From positions 1 through 57,774 of the forward strand of contig JAEWEV010000031.1 in NCBI GenBank assembly GCA_023389155.1: 57,774 bases of DNA. The letters run 5' to 3'. The notes beneath the pieces were generated by a model that saw nothing but the letters and a program-made list of their open reading frames with translations, did no database searches and was not told the origin of the DNA. Positions 30,304 through 38,799 of the stretch are shown piece by piece. The stretch's first letter is position 1; each line of letters begins with the position of its first letter. The translations under genes were made by a program, and so were the position numbers. This stretch comes from Pseudomonadota bacterium. GTDB taxonomy: Bacteria; Pseudomonadota; Gammaproteobacteria; Burkholderiales; Burkholderiaceae_B.

Positions 30304-31278
30304 TCAGCTGTCCGCGTCCGGTTCTGTCGACCTTTCGGCTTGCAGCTTGTGCGCGGCCAGTGCCATCAGGCGCTGGTCACGCCACGCGCGGCGGTCAGCC
30401 AGCTCTGTTGCGGGCAGTTCGGCGCGCCGGGCGGCAGTGATACTGTCGATGAGGGGGGCGGACCAGGCATTGGTATCGACTTGCGTTTTCGACAGTTCCT
30501 GATACAGGGGGCCGTAGCGTTGTGCATAGTCGCCAATACCCTCGGGCGCATTCAGGTCGATCGTTTCGAACGGCCCCATGAATGACCAGCGCAATCCCAG
30601 ACCATCGCTGACCGTGGTGTCCAGATCCTCCACCGAGACAAAGCCCTGCTCTACCAGCCGGAACGCCTCACGCAGCAGCGCCCCCTGAAGGCGGTTCAGT
30701 ATGAATCCGTTGATTTCCTTGCGCACGGTCACGGGTTTCTGGCGCACGGCATTCATGATGTCGCGGGTACGCGCCAGCGTTTGTGCGCTGGTCCATTCGG
30801 CGCCACTGAGTTCGACGACCGGAATCAGGGAAGGAGGATTGACGGGGTGGGCAACCAGGCAACGCTGGCGGCCGGGCAATGCCTCTGTGAACGCCGAGGC
30901 GGGAATGCCCGAGGTAGAACTGGCAAGAATGGCCTGCGGGGCTGCCGCCGCATCCATTTTGCCGAAAATGTCCAGCTTGATCTCCAGAATTTCCGGGAGG
31001 TTTTCCTGTACGTAATCGGCGGTGCTGACAGCGGCCTCCAGGGTCTCGGCGACCTGTATGTTCGCCATAGCGGCTTCAACATCGTCAACCAGTCGATAGC
31101 GGGCAAGCGTTTCCATTTGCTTGCGGATCAGTGTGACCGCCTGTTGTGCTGCCTGGGTATTGCCGTCCCAGAGTGTCGTAGGGCATCCTGCACGGGCAAA
31201 AACGACCGCCCAAGCCTGTCCGATGAGACCGGTACCAATAATGCTGACGGAGGGTAAAGATGGGTTTTTCACAATCAC
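30304..31278 (-). CDS. 3-hydroxyacyl dehydrogenase, lambda-crystallin/L-carnitine dehydrogenase type
   Basis: NAD-dependent dehydrogenase of 324 residues. The N-terminal Rossmann motif is IIGTGLIGQAWA (about 13-24). The catalytic His lies in LVAHPVNPP, and SSTSGIP and GLGLRWSFMGPFETIDLNAP are typical of the lambda-crystallin (L-gulonate 3-dehydrogenase) and L-carnitine dehydrogenase branch that acts on free 3-hydroxy acids rather than CoA esters. This fits the BKACE gene 88 nt downstream, which needs a free beta-keto acid. The operon begins with the binding-protein gene upstream. Confidence 0.85.
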   Translation of the reverse strand: MIVKNPSLPSVSIIGTGLIGQAWAVVFARAGCPTTLWDGNTQAAQQAVTLIRKQMETLARYRLVDDVEAAMANIQVAETLEAAVSTADYVQENLPEILEIKLDIFGKMDAAAAPQAILASSTSGIPASAFTEALPGRQRCLVAHPVNPPSLIPVVELSGAEWTSAQTLARTRDIMNAVRQKPVTVRKEINGFILNRLQGALLREAFRLVEQGFVSVEDLDTTVSDGLGLRWSFMGPFETIDLNAPEGIGDYAQRYGPLYQELSKTQVDTNAWSAPLIDSITAARRAELPATELADRRAWRDQRLMALAAHKLQAERSTEPDADS

Positions 31279-31383
31279 TGGGTTTCCGCGAAAAGAGAAG
31301 GCAGGCTGCCGAACCGGTGATTCAGGTATCGGCAGCAGGCTTCGGTGGTTCAGACCTGCCCGGGCCCGGCAGTTCGAAGGAAT

Positions 31384-32589
31384 TTACAGTTTGCAGCTGC
31401 TGGATTCCGATTCAGGACCGTAGGCTTCTTCACCAGGAATGGTGGCAGATACTTTGAAGTAATCCCACTCGCCTTTGGATTCCGACGGCTTTTTCACTTC
31501 ATGCAGGAACATGTCATGCACCAGCAGTCCGTTGGATCGAACCTTGCCATTCTTGATGTAGAAGTCCGATATCGGAGTGGATTTGAACCAGTCCATGACG
31601 GCTTTTCCATCATCCGTACCCGTTGCGGTGACCGCCTTCAGATAGCTCTTCACTGCGGAGTAATCACCGCCCTGGATGAAGGTAGGCATGGCGCCCTGTT
31701 TTTTCTTGAAGGCTTCGGCCCATTTGCGTGATTCCTCGTCCTGATCCCAATACCATGGGGCGGTACGATACATGCCCTGGGTGGCTTCAAGCCCAAGCCC
31801 ATGAATATCACTGAGCAGAACCTGCAATCCGGCCAGACGCATGCTGGAGGTAACACCAAAATCGTTGGCTGCCTTGACCGAGGCGATAAAATCGTTGCCG
31901 GAATTGGCCAATCCGAGGATTTTTGCGCCCGATGCCTGTGCCTGCAGCATATACGAAGAGAAATCGGCGGTACTCAGGGGCACTTTTACGCTGCCCAGAA
32001 CCTTGCCGCCCCCTTGCGAGACCACGTCAGAAGCGGTTTGCTGCAAGGCGTGGCCAAATGCATAATCCGCAGTAATGAAGAACCAGTCCTTGCCACCCTG
32101 TTTCATGACGGCAGAAGCGACCCCGTAGCCAATGGCGCGGGTATTGTAGGCATAATGGATAGTGTAGGGGGTGCAGTATTCGTTGGTGATGGCAGTTGCA
32201 CCAGCCCCCACAGAGATCAGCGGAATATGCTTTTCGGCGGCGACAGTCGCGATCGACAGGGTCGTGGCTGAGTTGGTACCACCGATAATCACGTCAATAT
32301 TATTCTGGTCGATCCAGGCGCGCGCCTTGGAGGCGGCCAGGTCAGCGCGGTTCTGGTGATCTGCGGTCAGCAGGGTGATTTTGTTGCCATTGATCGCGCC
32401 GCCGACTTCATCGATGGCCATCTGGATGGCATTGCGACCACCCGCTCCATCAGTGTCTGCGTAGACACCGGACATGTCCGTAATAAAGCCGATGCGGATT
32501 TCCTTGTCTGAGAAGCCGTCTGCGGCGTGAACAAGGGAGGTGCCGGCCAGGGCACAACACCCTGCCAGCAGTACTGTTGTCGATTTCAT
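31384..32589 (-). CDS. ABC transporter substrate-binding protein (LivK type), orphan
   Basis: Periplasmic binding protein of about 401 residues. The signal peptide (KSTTVLLAGCCALAGTSLVHA) is followed by the branched-chain amino-acid-binding fold: FSDKEIRIGFITDMSGVYADTDGAGG, then VDVIIGGTNSATTLSIATVAAEKHIPLISVGAG. The ATG at 32589 has AGGAGACAGG directly upstream; an earlier in-frame start lacks this. No permease or ATPase gene lies nearby, so it must share a transporter encoded elsewhere or act as a sensor. It is first in the minus-strand operon with the dehydrogenase and BKACE, so its ligand is probably their substrate. Confidence 0.87.
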   Translation of the reverse strand: MKSTTVLLAGCCALAGTSLVHAADGFSDKEIRIGFITDMSGVYADTDGAGGRNAIQMAIDEVGGAINGNKITLLTADHQNRADLAASKARAWIDQNNIDVIIGGTNSATTLSIATVAAEKHIPLISVGAGATAITNEYCTPYTIHYAYNTRAIGYGVASAVMKQGGKDWFFITADYAFGHALQQTASDVVSQGGGKVLGSVKVPLSTADFSSYMLQAQASGAKILGLANSGNDFIASVKAANDFGVTSSMRLAGLQVLLSDIHGLGLEATQGMYRTAPWYWDQDEESRKWAEAFKKKQGAMPTFIQGGDYSAVKSYLKAVTATGTDDGKAVMDWFKSTPISDFYIKNGKVRSNGLLVHDMFLHEVKKPSESKGEWDYFKVSATIPGEEAYGPESESSSCKL

Positions 32590-32652
32590 CCTGTCTCCTA
32601 TACACTGCGGTTGCAAATGCATGATGTTGTTGATATAAGTTAACTATAACAA

Positions 32653-32664
32653 CTGTGATCACAG
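32653..32664. promoter_or_regulatory. Palindromic operator CTGTGATCACAG (probable GntR site)
   Basis: A perfect 12-bp palindrome between the divergent binding-protein and GntR genes. The same core TGTGATCACA recurs upstream of the second SDR gene at 34388, and no other regulator gene lies between them. It is therefore the likely site of the GntR protein encoded at 32689. Confidence 0.65.
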
Positions 32665-32688
32665 AAGAAACCTTGGTAATTACCCTAT

Positions 32689-33405
32689 ATGAACACCAAA
32701 TCAGAAGAAACAACCAGTCGCCAGACATTGAGCGCATCGACGCTTGAGGAAATCAAGCAAATGCTGTGGAGCGGCAGGGTGATGCCAGGCGAACAGTTGT
32801 CGATTCGCAAAACCGCCGAGGCGATGGGGGTGAGCATGATGCCGGTACGCGATGCCATTTCCCGGCTGGTGGCCGATCATGCGCTTGAAGTGAAGCCAAA
32901 CCGTTCGGTGCGTGTGCCGGTGCTGAGTCTGGACACCTTTACCGAAATTACCCGCATTCGCTTCGAAATCGAAGGCATGGCGGCCGCCGAAGCCGCGGCG
33001 CACGCACCTGACGAGCTGCTGTTCGTGCTCAGCCAAATGAATGACAGCCTGTCGGAGGAAATGGCCAGGCCGGATGCCAATACCTCGAAGCTAGTCAGTT
33101 TGAACCAGCAGTTTCATTTTGCCGTTTACGGGGCCGCGAGGATGCCTGTCCTGTTCCAGATGATAGAAAGTCTCTGGCTGCGCATTGGACCTATCCTGAA
33201 TTACGATCTGCGCCCGGGTTTGCCGCGTACGCGCAAGCAGGTGGGGGTCGTTCATCATCGTGCACTGATCAACGCCCTGAGCCGGGGGGATGCGAATGGC
33301 GCTCGTCTTGCTGTGGTGGCGGATATTCGCGAGGCCTATGAATACATGGCGGCTCGTACACCCAGCCTGTTTCTGCCGCCGCAGAACGCGGCTGACAGAG
33401 ATTGA
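32689..33405 (+). CDS. GntR-family transcriptional regulator with FCD ligand domain
   Basis: A 238-residue FadR-subfamily regulator. The N-terminal winged helix-turn-helix (about 15-80) contains GEQLSIRKTAEAMGVSMMPVRDAI. The C-terminal helical FCD domain shows the metal/ligand histidines expected in this group (NQQFHFAVYG near 145 and VVHHRALINAL near 190). It lies divergent from the binding-protein operon with a palindrome between them, so it most likely represses that operon and itself until the substrate or a CoA-free intermediate binds. Confidence 0.9.
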   Translation: MNTKSEETTSRQTLSASTLEEIKQMLWSGRVMPGEQLSIRKTAEAMGVSMMPVRDAISRLVADHALEVKPNRSVRVPVLSLDTFTEITRIRFEIEGMAAAEAAAHAPDELLFVLSQMNDSLSEEMARPDANTSKLVSLNQQFHFAVYGAARMPVLFQMIESLWLRIGPILNYDLRPGLPRTRKQVGVVHHRALINALSRGDANGARLAVVADIREAYEYMAARTPSLFLPPQNAADRD

Positions 33406-33485
33406 GTATGGATTGGTGCGCCAGCACGTTTTCGCAATACGATATCGACAACACCAACGACAACGGGTGAACGGAGAAACCCGGC

Positions 33486-33517
33486 CACCTGGCAGGCCAC
33501 GCAAAAGCTGCCAGGTG
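33486..33517. terminator. Perfect inverted repeat between convergent genes (possible terminator)
   Basis: CACCTGGCAG (33486-33495) and CTGCCAGGTG (33508-33517) form a perfect 10-bp stem with a 12-nt loop between the ends of the GntR and SDR genes. Neither strand has a strong T tract after it, so it may act as a transcript-end stabiliser rather than a classical intrinsic terminator. Confidence 0.45.
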
Positions 33518-33542
33518 CGAAACCCGCTATCCAGACTGGTTG

Positions 33543-34313
33543 TCAATAAAGCTTTTCCGTGTGCCCGTCGACCGCCAGGGCCTGCCCCGAAATATTCAAT
33601 GCAAGGTCGCTGCATACGAACAGGATCTGATTGGCGATATCGTCGGCCGTCACCATGGTGTGCATGGCCGATTGCGCCTTATAGGTGTCTTCTACTTCGG
33701 CATGGGGTTTGCCCAGCATTTTCGCCTTCGCACTGATCACCTGCTGAATACGCGGACCATCCACAGCGCCGGGACAGATGGCATTGACGCGAATGCCGTC
33801 TGCCCCCAGTTCATTAGCCAGGGAACGGGTGAAGCCGACGACCGCCCATTTGGAGGAAGAATACGGTGTGCGGCCCGCAAATCCCAGCCGCCCAGCTGCC
33901 GATGACAGGTTGACAATTGCCGGATGGGTGCCTTTGCGCAGGTGAGGCAGTGCATATTTAACACAGAGGAACTGGCCGGTGATGTTGATGCGCAGCGTAT
34001 TTTCCCATTCGGCCAGGGTAATATCTTCTACAGGTCCGGTCGGGCCGGCGATACCGGCGTTATTGATCAGGATATCCAGGCCACCCAGCGCCTTGACCGC
34101 TTCGTCTATGGTACGGATCACATCCTGTTCGTTGCCCGCATCTGCGGTAATGGCATGTATTTGTGGCAACTCCGATTTCAGTATTTTGAGGGCAGCCTCG
34201 TTGATGTCCGTGACAAAGACGGATGCCCCGGCCTTGATGAAAACATGAGCCGTGGCCAGTCCGATACCGCTGCCGCCTGCCGTAATTAAAACCCGCCGTC
34301 CCGTTAAATCCAT
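33543..34313 (-). CDS. Short-chain dehydrogenase/reductase under the TGTGATCACA site
   Basis: Oxidoreductase of 256 residues with TAGGSGIGLA (about 11-20), an Asp-containing FVTDIN that favours NAD(H), NNAGIAG, the catalytic YSSSKWA motif and NAICPGAVDGPR. AGGAG precedes the ATG. It is transcribed alone, convergent with the GntR gene. A well-formed promoter and a copy of the palindrome found upstream of the BKACE operon lie just upstream. This ties it to the same regulon, although the other SDR is in the operon itself. Substrate unknown. Confidence 0.85.
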   Translation of the reverse strand: MDLTGRRVLITAGGSGIGLATAHVFIKAGASVFVTDINEAALKILKSELPQIHAITADAGNEQDVIRTIDEAVKALGGLDILINNAGIAGPTGPVEDITLAEWENTLRINITGQFLCVKYALPHLRKGTHPAIVNLSSAAGRLGFAGRTPYSSSKWAVVGFTRSLANELGADGIRVNAICPGAVDGPRIQQVISAKAKMLGKPHAEVEDTYKAQSAMHTMVTADDIANQILFVCSDLALNISGQALAVDGHTEKLY

Positions 34314-34357
34314 GAGTGTCTCCTTGCGATGATGGTAGTGGTCTGTTTATGACGACT

Positions 34358-34386
34358 ATCATAACTGGCGTTGCGAAAAGTTTAAA
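34358..34386 (-). promoter_or_regulatory. Promoter of the second SDR gene
   Basis: On the minus strand TTTAAA (34381-34386), a 17-nt spacer and TATGAT (34358-34363), matching consensus at four and five positions, lie about 45 nt upstream of the start. The palindrome TGTGATCACA sits one base upstream of the -35 box. Confidence 0.55.
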
Positions 34387-34387
34387 G

Positions 34388-34397
34388 TGTGATCACA
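34388..34397. promoter_or_regulatory. Second TGTGATCACA operator copy
   Basis: A 10-bp perfect palindrome identical to the core of the site at 32653-32664. Its place just upstream of the -35 box would suit activation, or repression by blocking polymerase entry. Confidence 0.6.
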
Positions 34398-34643
34398 GAT
34401 CGAGTGTGAAAATAATTGATCCATACACAGTCCTCGTCAGGTTCGGGTTCCGGCCTGACACTCAGCGCAGGTGCCACACTCGGTGGAAGGGGGCGGCCGC
34501 CCGCGCAGCCATATCCTCGACCCCGCGGCGGTTAGTCTGCGCATACGGTCAGCAGGTATTGACCCGCCGGCAGATGAAATCAGGCTTACTGAAATGCCAG
34601 GAGCCGGGTAATGGGCCGGGACGGTTGTCTGTCGCGTTGCGCA

Positions 34644-34671
34644 TGGACTGACTGTCGTTTACAGGTACAAT
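34644..34671 (+). promoter_or_regulatory. Candidate arginase promoter
   Basis: TGGACT (34644-34649), a 16-nt spacer and TACAAT (34666-34671) precede the gene by about 90 nt. The match is moderate and inferred by eye. Confidence 0.35.
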
Positions 34672-34759
34672 ATGTACTATCACCAAGCAGGCAGAGGGTT
34701 GCCCGTGTCAGTCGCGACTGGCAGCGGTTTGATTCGCAACCACCAGGAGAAATACTCAA

Positions 34760-35707
34760 GTGCAGGATATACGCAAGCAAGTCAGTCTGGTCGGCGTTCC
34801 GACCGATGTCGGCGCCGGACATCGTGGTGCCAGCATGGGCCCGGAGGCCATCCGCGTGGCAGGCATCACGCAGGCGCTGGAATACCTGGGCATCGACGTG
34901 CGCGATTGTGGCAACCTGAATGGCCCACCCAATCCGTGGCAGCCGCCGCAAGACGGATACCGTCATCTGGAACAGGTCATTGCCTGGAACCAGCTGCTGC
35001 ACGATGCGTTTTATGCGGAACTGGCCGAGGGGCGGTTTCCCATCATGCTGGGTGGGGATCATTGCCTGGGCGTGGGCTCCATCTCCGCCGTCTCCCGCTA
35101 CTGCCGGGAACAGGGCCGCAAGCTGCGGGTGTTGTGGCTGGATGCGCACACCGATTTCAATACCGCTGACCTGACGCCCAGCGGCAATATTCATGGCATG
35201 CCTGTTGCCTGCCTGTTCGGGCACGGACCGCGTGAACTGGTAGAGCTTGCCGGACAGGTTCCTGCGTTGGCGGCAGACATGGTGCGCCAGATCGGCATTC
35301 GCAGCGTAGACGAGGGCGAGAAAAAATTCATCCATGAACAGGGGATCGAGGTCTACGACATGCGCTTTATTGATGAACATGGCATGCGCCATACCATGGA
35401 GCGCGCCCTGCACGGCCTGGATGAAAATACCCACTTGCACGTCAGCTTTGATGTGGATTTTCTGGATCCCGATATTGCGCCGGGCGTGGGCACGACCGTG
35501 CGCGGCGGCCCTAACTACCGCGAAGCCCAGTTGTGCATGGAAATGATCGCTGATACCGAATGCATGGCCTCGCTGGACATTGTAGAACTCAATCCCGCCC
35601 TGGATGTGCGCAATCAGACCGCCGCAGTGGCGCTGGATCTGGTTCGCAGCCTGTTCGGACAGAGCACGCTGGTGCGACCCAATAACCGACAGATATCCGG
35701 CAGATAA
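34760..35707 (+). CDS. rocF: Arginase
   Basis: Hydrolyses L-arginine to L-ornithine and urea with a binuclear manganese centre. The 315-residue chain contains GGDHCLGVGS, LDAHTDFN and SFDVDFLDPDIAPG, which hold the metal ligands, plus SGNIHGMP and the arginase-type N-terminus VGVPTDVGAGHRGASMGPEAIR. The length and the NIHGMP segment favour arginase over agmatinase. The start is a GTG, with CAGGAGAAA upstream at rather long spacing. The PACE transporter gene follows 2 nt after the stop and is probably cotranscribed. It would feed the ornithine cyclodeaminase encoded near 9.7 kb. Confidence 0.92.
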   Translation: MQDIRKQVSLVGVPTDVGAGHRGASMGPEAIRVAGITQALEYLGIDVRDCGNLNGPPNPWQPPQDGYRHLEQVIAWNQLLHDAFYAELAEGRFPIMLGGDHCLGVGSISAVSRYCREQGRKLRVLWLDAHTDFNTADLTPSGNIHGMPVACLFGHGPRELVELAGQVPALAADMVRQIGIRSVDEGEKKFIHEQGIEVYDMRFIDEHGMRHTMERALHGLDENTHLHVSFDVDFLDPDIAPGVGTTVRGGPNYREAQLCMEMIADTECMASLDIVELNPALDVRNQTAAVALDLVRSLFGQSTLVRPNNRQISGR

Positions 35708-35709
35708 CC

Positions 35710-36168
35710 ATGCAGCAAACGAAAACCGGTATGGAAAAGAACAAAACCGTTCTGGAACGATTCCTGCATGCCCTCATTTTCGAAGTGCTGGCAATCGGCC
35801 TGTCGGCGCCGCTGGCCGCCATGCTCTCTGGTCATAGCCTGACCGACATGGGCGTGGTGACAGTCGTAATTGCCATCATGGCGCTGATCTGGAATATGGT
35901 GTACAACGCCGGCTTTGATCGTTTCCTGGCGGCGACCGGCAAAAGAAAGACACTGGTCTTGCGTATCTGGCACAGCTTTGGGTTTGAGCTGGGTCTGCTG
36001 TTCATGGCCATTCCATTTGTGATGTGGTGGCTGAGCATAGGCTTATGGGAAGCGCTGGTACTGGATATCGGCTTGATTCTGTTCTATTTGCCCTACGCCT
36101 ATATCTACAACCTGGTGTACGATGTGCTGCGCAGTCGATACTGGGGACGCGTCCCTCAGGAGTGCTGA
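35710..36168 (+). CDS. PACE-family efflux transporter
   Basis: Small inner-membrane protein (152 residues, four hydrophobic helices) of the proteobacterial antimicrobial compound efflux family. It shows the tandem BTP repeats: ERFLHALIFEVLAIGL with WNMVYNAGFD, and RIWHSFGFELGLLF with YNLVYDVLR. Members export biocides such as chlorhexidine and acriflavine, and some export short diamines such as cadaverine and putrescine. Direct coupling to an arginase gene makes a polyamine-related role worth considering. The substrate is inferred. Confidence 0.88.
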   Translation: MQQTKTGMEKNKTVLERFLHALIFEVLAIGLSAPLAAMLSGHSLTDMGVVTVVIAIMALIWNMVYNAGFDRFLAATGKRKTLVLRIWHSFGFELGLLFMAIPFVMWWLSIGLWEALVLDIGLILFYLPYAYIYNLVYDVLRSRYWGRVPQEC

Positions 36169-36260
36169 GCGCAGGCTGCCATGCGACAAAAATACATCCA
36201 GCCTTCCGGCAAACCCGGGCGCCCAGCTCGCGAGCGCTCTGTTCTATGTCGTGATCGCGT

Positions 36261-36821
36261 TTATTTTGTCCGCGATCTCTGCTTCCAGACAGCGCCGGCT
36301 TTCAGGGTACGGTCGAAAGCGGGGCAATTTTCGTCATGGGCGCCTGGAAGGTAACCGATGCTCATCAGGAACGATCCCACGATCTCGCCCCCGGTAAATT
36401 TGAATGTTTTGCGAAACAGGCGCACCCATTCCTCCTTGCTGCGGGGATGGTGCATATCCAGCCATGCCTTGAAGGAGCCGTGTTCCCTTTGCAACTGCTG
36501 CACAATCCCGGCATTGTGAATGGCCGCATTCACCTTGAGCCGATTGCGAATAATACCGGCATCGTTCAGCAACCGCTCCCTGTCGGCATCGGTGTAGCCC
36601 GCGATGGTATCAATATCAAAGTTGTCATAGGCCCGAAGAAAATTCGCCTCCTTGTTCAGGATGGTAGACCACGATAAACCGGCCTGGTTAATTTCCAGCA
36701 CCAGGCGGCCGAAGAGCTCATTGTCGTCTTCTACCGGAAAGCCATAGCGCTCGTCGTGATATTGTTTGTGCGCGCTGGCCATTTCTGCCGGCAATTGTGC
36801 AACGTATATGCAGTAGCTCAT
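36261..36821 (-). CDS. tag: DNA-3-methyladenine glycosylase I
   Basis: Base-excision repair enzyme that removes 3-methyladenine. The 186 residues match the family: Cys4 near the N-terminus, YHDERYGFPVEDDNELFGRL, the substrate-pocket segment INQAGLSWSTIL, NDAGIIRNRLKVNAAIHNA, FKFTGGEIVGSFLMSIGYLPGAHDENCP. Cys4 and the late His and Cys are the probable zinc ligands. The ATG at 36821 was chosen because it gives the normal N-terminus; an in-frame TTG seven codons upstream is unlikely. The gene is convergent with the PACE gene. Confidence 0.9.
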   Translation of the reverse strand: MSYCIYVAQLPAEMASAHKQYHDERYGFPVEDDNELFGRLVLEINQAGLSWSTILNKEANFLRAYDNFDIDTIAGYTDADRERLLNDAGIIRNRLKVNAAIHNAGIVQQLQREHGSFKAWLDMHHPRSKEEWVRLFRKTFKFTGGEIVGSFLMSIGYLPGAHDENCPAFDRTLKAGAVWKQRSRTK

Positions 36822-36959
36822 GATGTTTTCCGTTAAGGCCAAAAGAGGAAGGGCGAAGATGCCGGTCTGATACCATTCTGCATTATTATTCTGCGTTATT
36901 CTACCCGTTGACCCTCAGCAGCGTCAGGTCCTGTGCCCGGCTTGCGACAGACCGCCATC

Positions 36960-37871
36960 ATGAATCCATCCGATACTCCCAGACCCTTCGCGCTGAACCG
37001 TTATGAACTGGCGCTGATCGTTATCACGGTCTTCTGGGGAGCCACTTTTCTGATTGTGCAAAACGCCCTGGCGCACAGTGAACCGTTCCTGTTTGTCGGC
37101 ATGCGTTTTGGCTGTGCCGCGCTGGCCATGACGCTGTGCTCCCTGCGGATTCTGCGCGGACTGACCGGGCTGGAAGTGCGTGCGGGTATCGTGATTGGGC
37201 TGTGTATTTTTCTGGGATACAGTTTGCAAACGGTCGGCCTGCAGACCATTGCCAGCAGCAAATCTGCATTCATTACGGCGCTGTATGTCCCGTTAGTCCC
37301 GCTGATGCAATGGCTGTTTCTGAAACGGCCGCCGACTTTCATGAACTGGGTGGGCGCGACCATGGCGTTTGTCGGACTGGTTTTGCTGGCAGATCCGCAG
37401 AGTATGGAAGGCGGCGCCGGGCCGGGGGAATGGCTGACGGTATTGAGCGCCGTAGCCATTGCGGTGGAAGTGATCCTGATCAGTCTTTTCGCCGGCAGAG
37501 TGAACCTGCGCCGCGTCACGATCATACAACTGGCTACCGCCTCTCTGCTGGCGGCCATCACGGGCGGTATCCGTGGCGAAGGCGCACCGGATCTGACCTC
37601 GTCCGTGCTGGTCATCAGCATCCTGGTGCTCGGCCTGGCCAGTGCGGTGATTCAGATCACCATGAACTGGGCGCAGAACCATATCTCTGCCACTAGGGCA
37701 ACCGTGATTTACGCCGGCGAGCCCCTATGGGGCGGCGTGATCGGCCGGGTATTCGCCGACGAACGGCACTCGGCGCTGGCGCTTTTCGGTGCCGTGCTGA
37801 TTATCACGAGCGTGGTAGTCAGCGAAGTGAAGCTGCGCGTAAGACGACGTCCCGCGCCCCCGCCGGCATAG
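36960..37871 (+). CDS. EamA/DMT-superfamily transporter
   Basis: Inner-membrane protein of about 303 residues with two EamA repeats and around ten helices, such as ALIVITVFWGATFLIV near the N-terminus and AGEPLWGGVIGRVFADE in the last third. Members export amino acids or other metabolites. The ATG at 36960 is preferred over a GTG nine codons upstream, since it gives the usual short cytoplasmic start, though neither has a clear ribosome site. It is divergent from tag, and nothing nearby identifies its substrate. Confidence 0.87.
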   Translation: MNPSDTPRPFALNRYELALIVITVFWGATFLIVQNALAHSEPFLFVGMRFGCAALAMTLCSLRILRGLTGLEVRAGIVIGLCIFLGYSLQTVGLQTIASSKSAFITALYVPLVPLMQWLFLKRPPTFMNWVGATMAFVGLVLLADPQSMEGGAGPGEWLTVLSAVAIAVEVILISLFAGRVNLRRVTIIQLATASLLAAITGGIRGEGAPDLTSSVLVISILVLGLASAVIQITMNWAQNHISATRATVIYAGEPLWGGVIGRVFADERHSALALFGAVLIITSVVVSEVKLRVRRRPAPPPA

Positions 37872-37970
37872 GCTGCAACTGCCTGCAGACGGCATATATG
37901 ACAGCGGCGCATGGTCAGGCTGCGCCACAGAACCTCGGCATGCAAATTCCTTGCCGCTGGCCGTCGCGCG

Positions 37971-38603
37971 CTATGTCTGCTGGTCAGCTACCGCTTTAGC
38001 CATGATCTGCGCACTGCGCTGGTAGGCGGGACGTGCATCCAGACGCTCGACATAGGCTTTGAAGGCCGGGCGCGGCTCCAGAACGCCGAATCGCATATAG
38101 AACCGGATCGCTGAACCTACGTAGACATCGGCGGCCGTAAATTGTTCGCCACAAATCCAGTTTGCGCCCGATACGGCTTGTTCCAATACCTCCACGGTTC
38201 GTTCCAGCGTGCCGAAGCCCAGCATGGGGCTTTTGTCTGCCGGTATCGGCATGTCCAGTGATTTCATGGTGATGGCTTCTTCCAGTGGTCCGGCAGCAAA
38301 AAACAGCCAACGGAAGTAAGTGCCCCGTTGCGGGCTGTCCGCGGCCGGCGCCAGTTTTTTCTGCGGATATTGATCGGCCAGGAAGGCGCAGATGGCGGCG
38401 CCTTCGGTCACGACCTGCCCGTCATGCACGATGGCGGGGACTTTGCCCATGGGGTTGATGCGCAGGTACTCGGGGGTTTTCATGGCCCCCTGATAATTGA
38501 GGTAGACCGTATCGTAGGGTTCGCCCAATTCTTCGAGCATCCAGTGGATAACGGCTGCACGTGATTGCGGATTGGAATAGAAGGTAATGCGCGGGGAGGA
38601 CAT
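37971..38603 (-). CDS. Glutathione S-transferase family protein
   Basis: A 210-residue protein with an N-terminal thioredoxin-like domain (FYSNPQSRAAVIHWMLEEL; cis-proline in GKVPAIV; the glutathione gamma-glutamyl motif VTEGAAICAFLAD) and a C-terminal helical domain (GEQFTAADVYVGSAI carries the N-capping motif). Ser or Tyr near residues 9-10 could be catalytic. It resembles the large beta/nu-like proteobacterial group, many of which have unknown electrophile substrates. It is transcribed alone and divergent from fumC. Confidence 0.88.
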   Translation of the reverse strand: MSSPRITFYSNPQSRAAVIHWMLEELGEPYDTVYLNYQGAMKTPEYLRINPMGKVPAIVHDGQVVTEGAAICAFLADQYPQKKLAPAADSPQRGTYFRWLFFAAGPLEEAITMKSLDMPIPADKSPMLGFGTLERTVEVLEQAVSGANWICGEQFTAADVYVGSAIRFYMRFGVLEPRPAFKAYVERLDARPAYQRSAQIMAKAVADQQT

Positions 38604-38708
38604 GGTGGAATCCTTAAAGGGAAAAGGGTGATAGCACTAACGGTGGACAATCGCTCTTATCATAAGGCGCAGTCGCTGGACATGGCAAATTGTCCCGCAG
38701 GCCGCACT

Positions 38709-38738
38709 TTGCTTTGAACTGCGGGCGATGCTTATAAT
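38709..38738 (+). promoter_or_regulatory. Probable fumC promoter
   Basis: TTGCTT (38709-38714), an 18-nt spacer and a perfect TATAAT (38733-38738) lie about 60 nt before the start codon of fumC. Confidence 0.5.
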
Positions 38739-38799
38739 GAGGTAACACTCAGGCCGCTTGCGCAGGATTTTCATAATTTTGAACTGATGAGGTTTAGTA

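Larger units (their letters stand above)
34314..34759. other. Divergent intergenic region, 446 nt
   Basis: Contains the SDR promoter and operator on one side and a candidate arginase promoter on the other. The middle (about 34420-34620) holds nothing that I can support. Confidence 0.5.
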
